The notes under the pieces are model-generated. The model ran no database searches, had not been told where the DNA came from, and worked only from the letters and a program-made list of their open reading frames with translations. Below, piece after piece: positions 5,190 through 6,334 of a stretch of 6,334 nucleotides of DNA. The stretch is from an uncultured Saprospiraceae bacterium. Lineage in GTDB: Bacteria > Bacteroidota > Bacteroidia > Chitinophagales > Saprospiraceae. The stretch lies in the NCBI GenBank assembly GCA_905479665.1, contig CAJQNM010000562.1, positions 1 through 6,334 of the forward strand, read 5' to 3'. The position numbers and the translations under genes are program-made. Each line of letters begins with the position of its first letter. Within the stretch, counting starts at the first letter, position 1.

Positions 5190-6334
5190 CTACAGCTTAA
5201 TCATCCGCTTCGCCACTCGGTGATCATCACCAAAAGGGACCAACACATGATACATGCCCGTGGGAAGCGACAGAATATTTACTTTATTGTTTCTGAGATA
5301 GGTATTCATGACGGTCTGGCCCATGTTGTCCACAATTTCGACGGATCGCGATAGATTGACGTCGTCACCAGAGATTTCAATTTCATAGATCGCAGGATTG
5401 GGCGAAACATGAATATCCTCAATGGTATGACTTAGCACCGCAGTACTAACTGGATCTATCGAATACACCTCCACGTGCCCTTGGTTGTTGCCAGGACTCT
5501 CACTCCCTGGGGCACCTATGGCAAAATGAGTGCCATCTGGTGACAAGGTGCATGACCATCCGAAGACCTCACCGACCACCCCTTCGATCGGGCTAGTTGT
5601 AGCCGACCATGAAGATCCGTCAAAGTCAAAAACCTGGACCGCTCCAGGCAGAGATTGCGCATTCGATCCAATAGCACCCACCAGCGCTCTATTGCCGTCG
5701 CCCGAAATATCTGCCGAGAAACCAGATACACTGCTCGATGCAATCTGGAGGTTGCCACCAAGCTGATTCCAAGTGTCACCCTGCAATTCGTACACAGAGG
5801 CCATGTCAGATACTGGCTGACCCACGATGATTCGATTGCCTTCTGAAGACAAAGCCAGTGACGAACCAGTGAGATCTTGCCCACCTACTATGGGTCCACC
5901 CAAGGTCTTCCATGCTGCACCATCTAATGTATAGACCTCCACTTTTCCAGTATTCAGGTGATCAAAAGAAAAAGGACTGCCGATCGCGAGGATGCTGCCA
6001 TCGTAAGACAAGTCAAGTGCCTGGCCCTTTAACCCAAAATCAACCGTACCGATAATGGGTTCTCCAATTTGTGCCCATTCTCCATTCACGATTTCAAAAA
6101 CGGCCACATATCCACGATCCTCTCCTGGCCCGTCGTAAGATCGTGCACCTACCGCAAGTCTCTTGCCATCTCCAGATAGCGAAGCCTTCGCTCCAAACAG
6201 ATTGGATAGTTCAGCAGGACCGCGGATTGGACCTCCTAGGGGTGAATACTCTATTCCGGTTTTTTCAAATACATTGACCTGTCCTTGCGTCGTACTGGGA
6301 CTTCCAATCACTGTTACATTGCCGTCATCTGAAA
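5190..6334 (-). CDS. Secreted beta-propeller repeat protein with T9SS type A sorting domain (partial, 5' end outside)
   Basis: The frame is open to the right edge (reading SDDGNVTVIGSP into the window), so the GTG at 6311 is an internal Val codon, not the start. Numbering from it, a repeat of about 48-56 residues recurs with core S-x-(D/E)-G-x-x-x-A-(I/V)-G-(A/S/Q): SGDGKRLAVGA 46, SYDGSILAIGSP 102, SSEGNRIIVGQP 155, SGDGNRALVGA 203 and SPDGTHFAIGAP 257, plus the copy at the edge. Between the cores run 'G.V.VY...G..W..LGGPI' strands. This is the pattern of integrin/FG-GAP-like or WD-like beta-propeller blades; six are visible. Residues ~300-373 (VSPNPA, VEIVDNMGQTV, NILSLPTGMYHVLV, KRMIKL) are a typical Por-type sorting tail, recognised by the type IX secretion system, which carries the protein across the outer membrane and removes the tail. 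The ligand is unknown. The signal peptide must lie upstream. TAG at 5192-5190 is followed by a ~122-nt 3' untranslated stretch to the terminator. Confidence 0.9.
   Translation of the reverse strand, partial: SDDGNVTVIGSPSTTQGQVNVFEKTGIEYSPLGGPIRGPAELSNLFGAKASLSGDGKRLAVGARSYDGPGEDRGYVAVFEIVNGEWAQIGEPIIGTVDFGLKGQALDLSYDGSILAIGSPFSFDHLNTGKVEVYTLDGAAWKTLGGPIVGGQDLTGSSLALSSEGNRIIVGQPVSDMASVYELQGDTWNQLGGNLQIASSSVSGFSADISGDGNRALVGAIGSNAQSLPGAVQVFDFDGSSWSATTSPIEGVVGEVFGWSCTLSPDGTHFAIGAPGSESPGNNQGHVEVYSIDPVSTAVLSHTIEDIHVSPNPAIYEIEISGDDVNLSRSVEIVDNMGQTVMNTYLRNNKVNILSLPTGMYHVLVPFGDDHRVAKRMIKL

Noticed and set aside
5516..5884. 122-codon minus-strand frame inside the propeller gene
   Set aside because: It lies wholly inside the propeller coding sequence in another frame, and its translation has no domain pattern, whereas the main frame shows regular blades.
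6309..6311. GTG as the start of the propeller gene
   Set aside because: The frame continues upstream to the window edge and encodes another blade core (SDDGNVTVIGSP), so this GTG is an internal Val codon.

Overview
The window looks like a chromosomal segment of a member of the Bacteroidota. The evidence is a hybrid two-component sensor (HTCS) tail, a type IX secretion (T9SS) type A C-terminal sorting domain, a LamG protein carrying the Bacteroidota-style 'YYPFNQG...D...G.L.NFSLTG..SNW' segment, and starts without clear Shine-Dalgarno sequences. A free-living Cytophagales- or Saprospira-like organism would fit, but order and genus cannot be fixed from this sequence.

Layout. Positions 1-908 (+) hold the 3' end of an HTCS: the last strand of the histidine-kinase ATPase domain, a receiver domain and an AraC-type DNA-binding domain. 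It converges, with only 2 nt between stop codons, on a leftward block. In transcription order (right to left) that block is: the 3' part of a secreted beta-propeller protein with a T9SS sorting tail (5190-6334, open at the right edge); a 543-bp gene-free interval with a strong intrinsic terminator at 5020-5067; a beta-helix lipoprotein (3462-4646); and a large multidomain secreted protein (911-3412) with LamG, Ig-like and C-terminal stack segments around an unnamed central domain. The last two genes lie 49 bp apart, or overlap by 8 bp with the longest possible start, and are probably co-transcribed.

Roles. Three of the four proteins are exported and have adhesion- or carbohydrate-type folds. 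The fourth is the output end of a sensor of the kind that usually senses glycans. This suggests a cell-surface or extracellular-matrix region, but no SusC/SusD pair or recognisable glycoside hydrolase is visible, so it cannot be called a polysaccharide utilisation locus.

Most worth following up: the central domain of the 911-3412 protein (residues ~380-745), which has several conserved-looking His/Glu/Cys/Trp motifs and no function I can name; the lower GC of that gene and its odd Cys/His-rich tail in place of a sorting domain; and the 543-bp gap, which has a 10-bp direct repeat just ahead of the lipoprotein gene, several palindromes, and a possible short structured RNA on the + strand ending at the terminator hairpin. 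No RNA genes, insertion sequences, CRISPR arrays or complete mobile elements were recognised.
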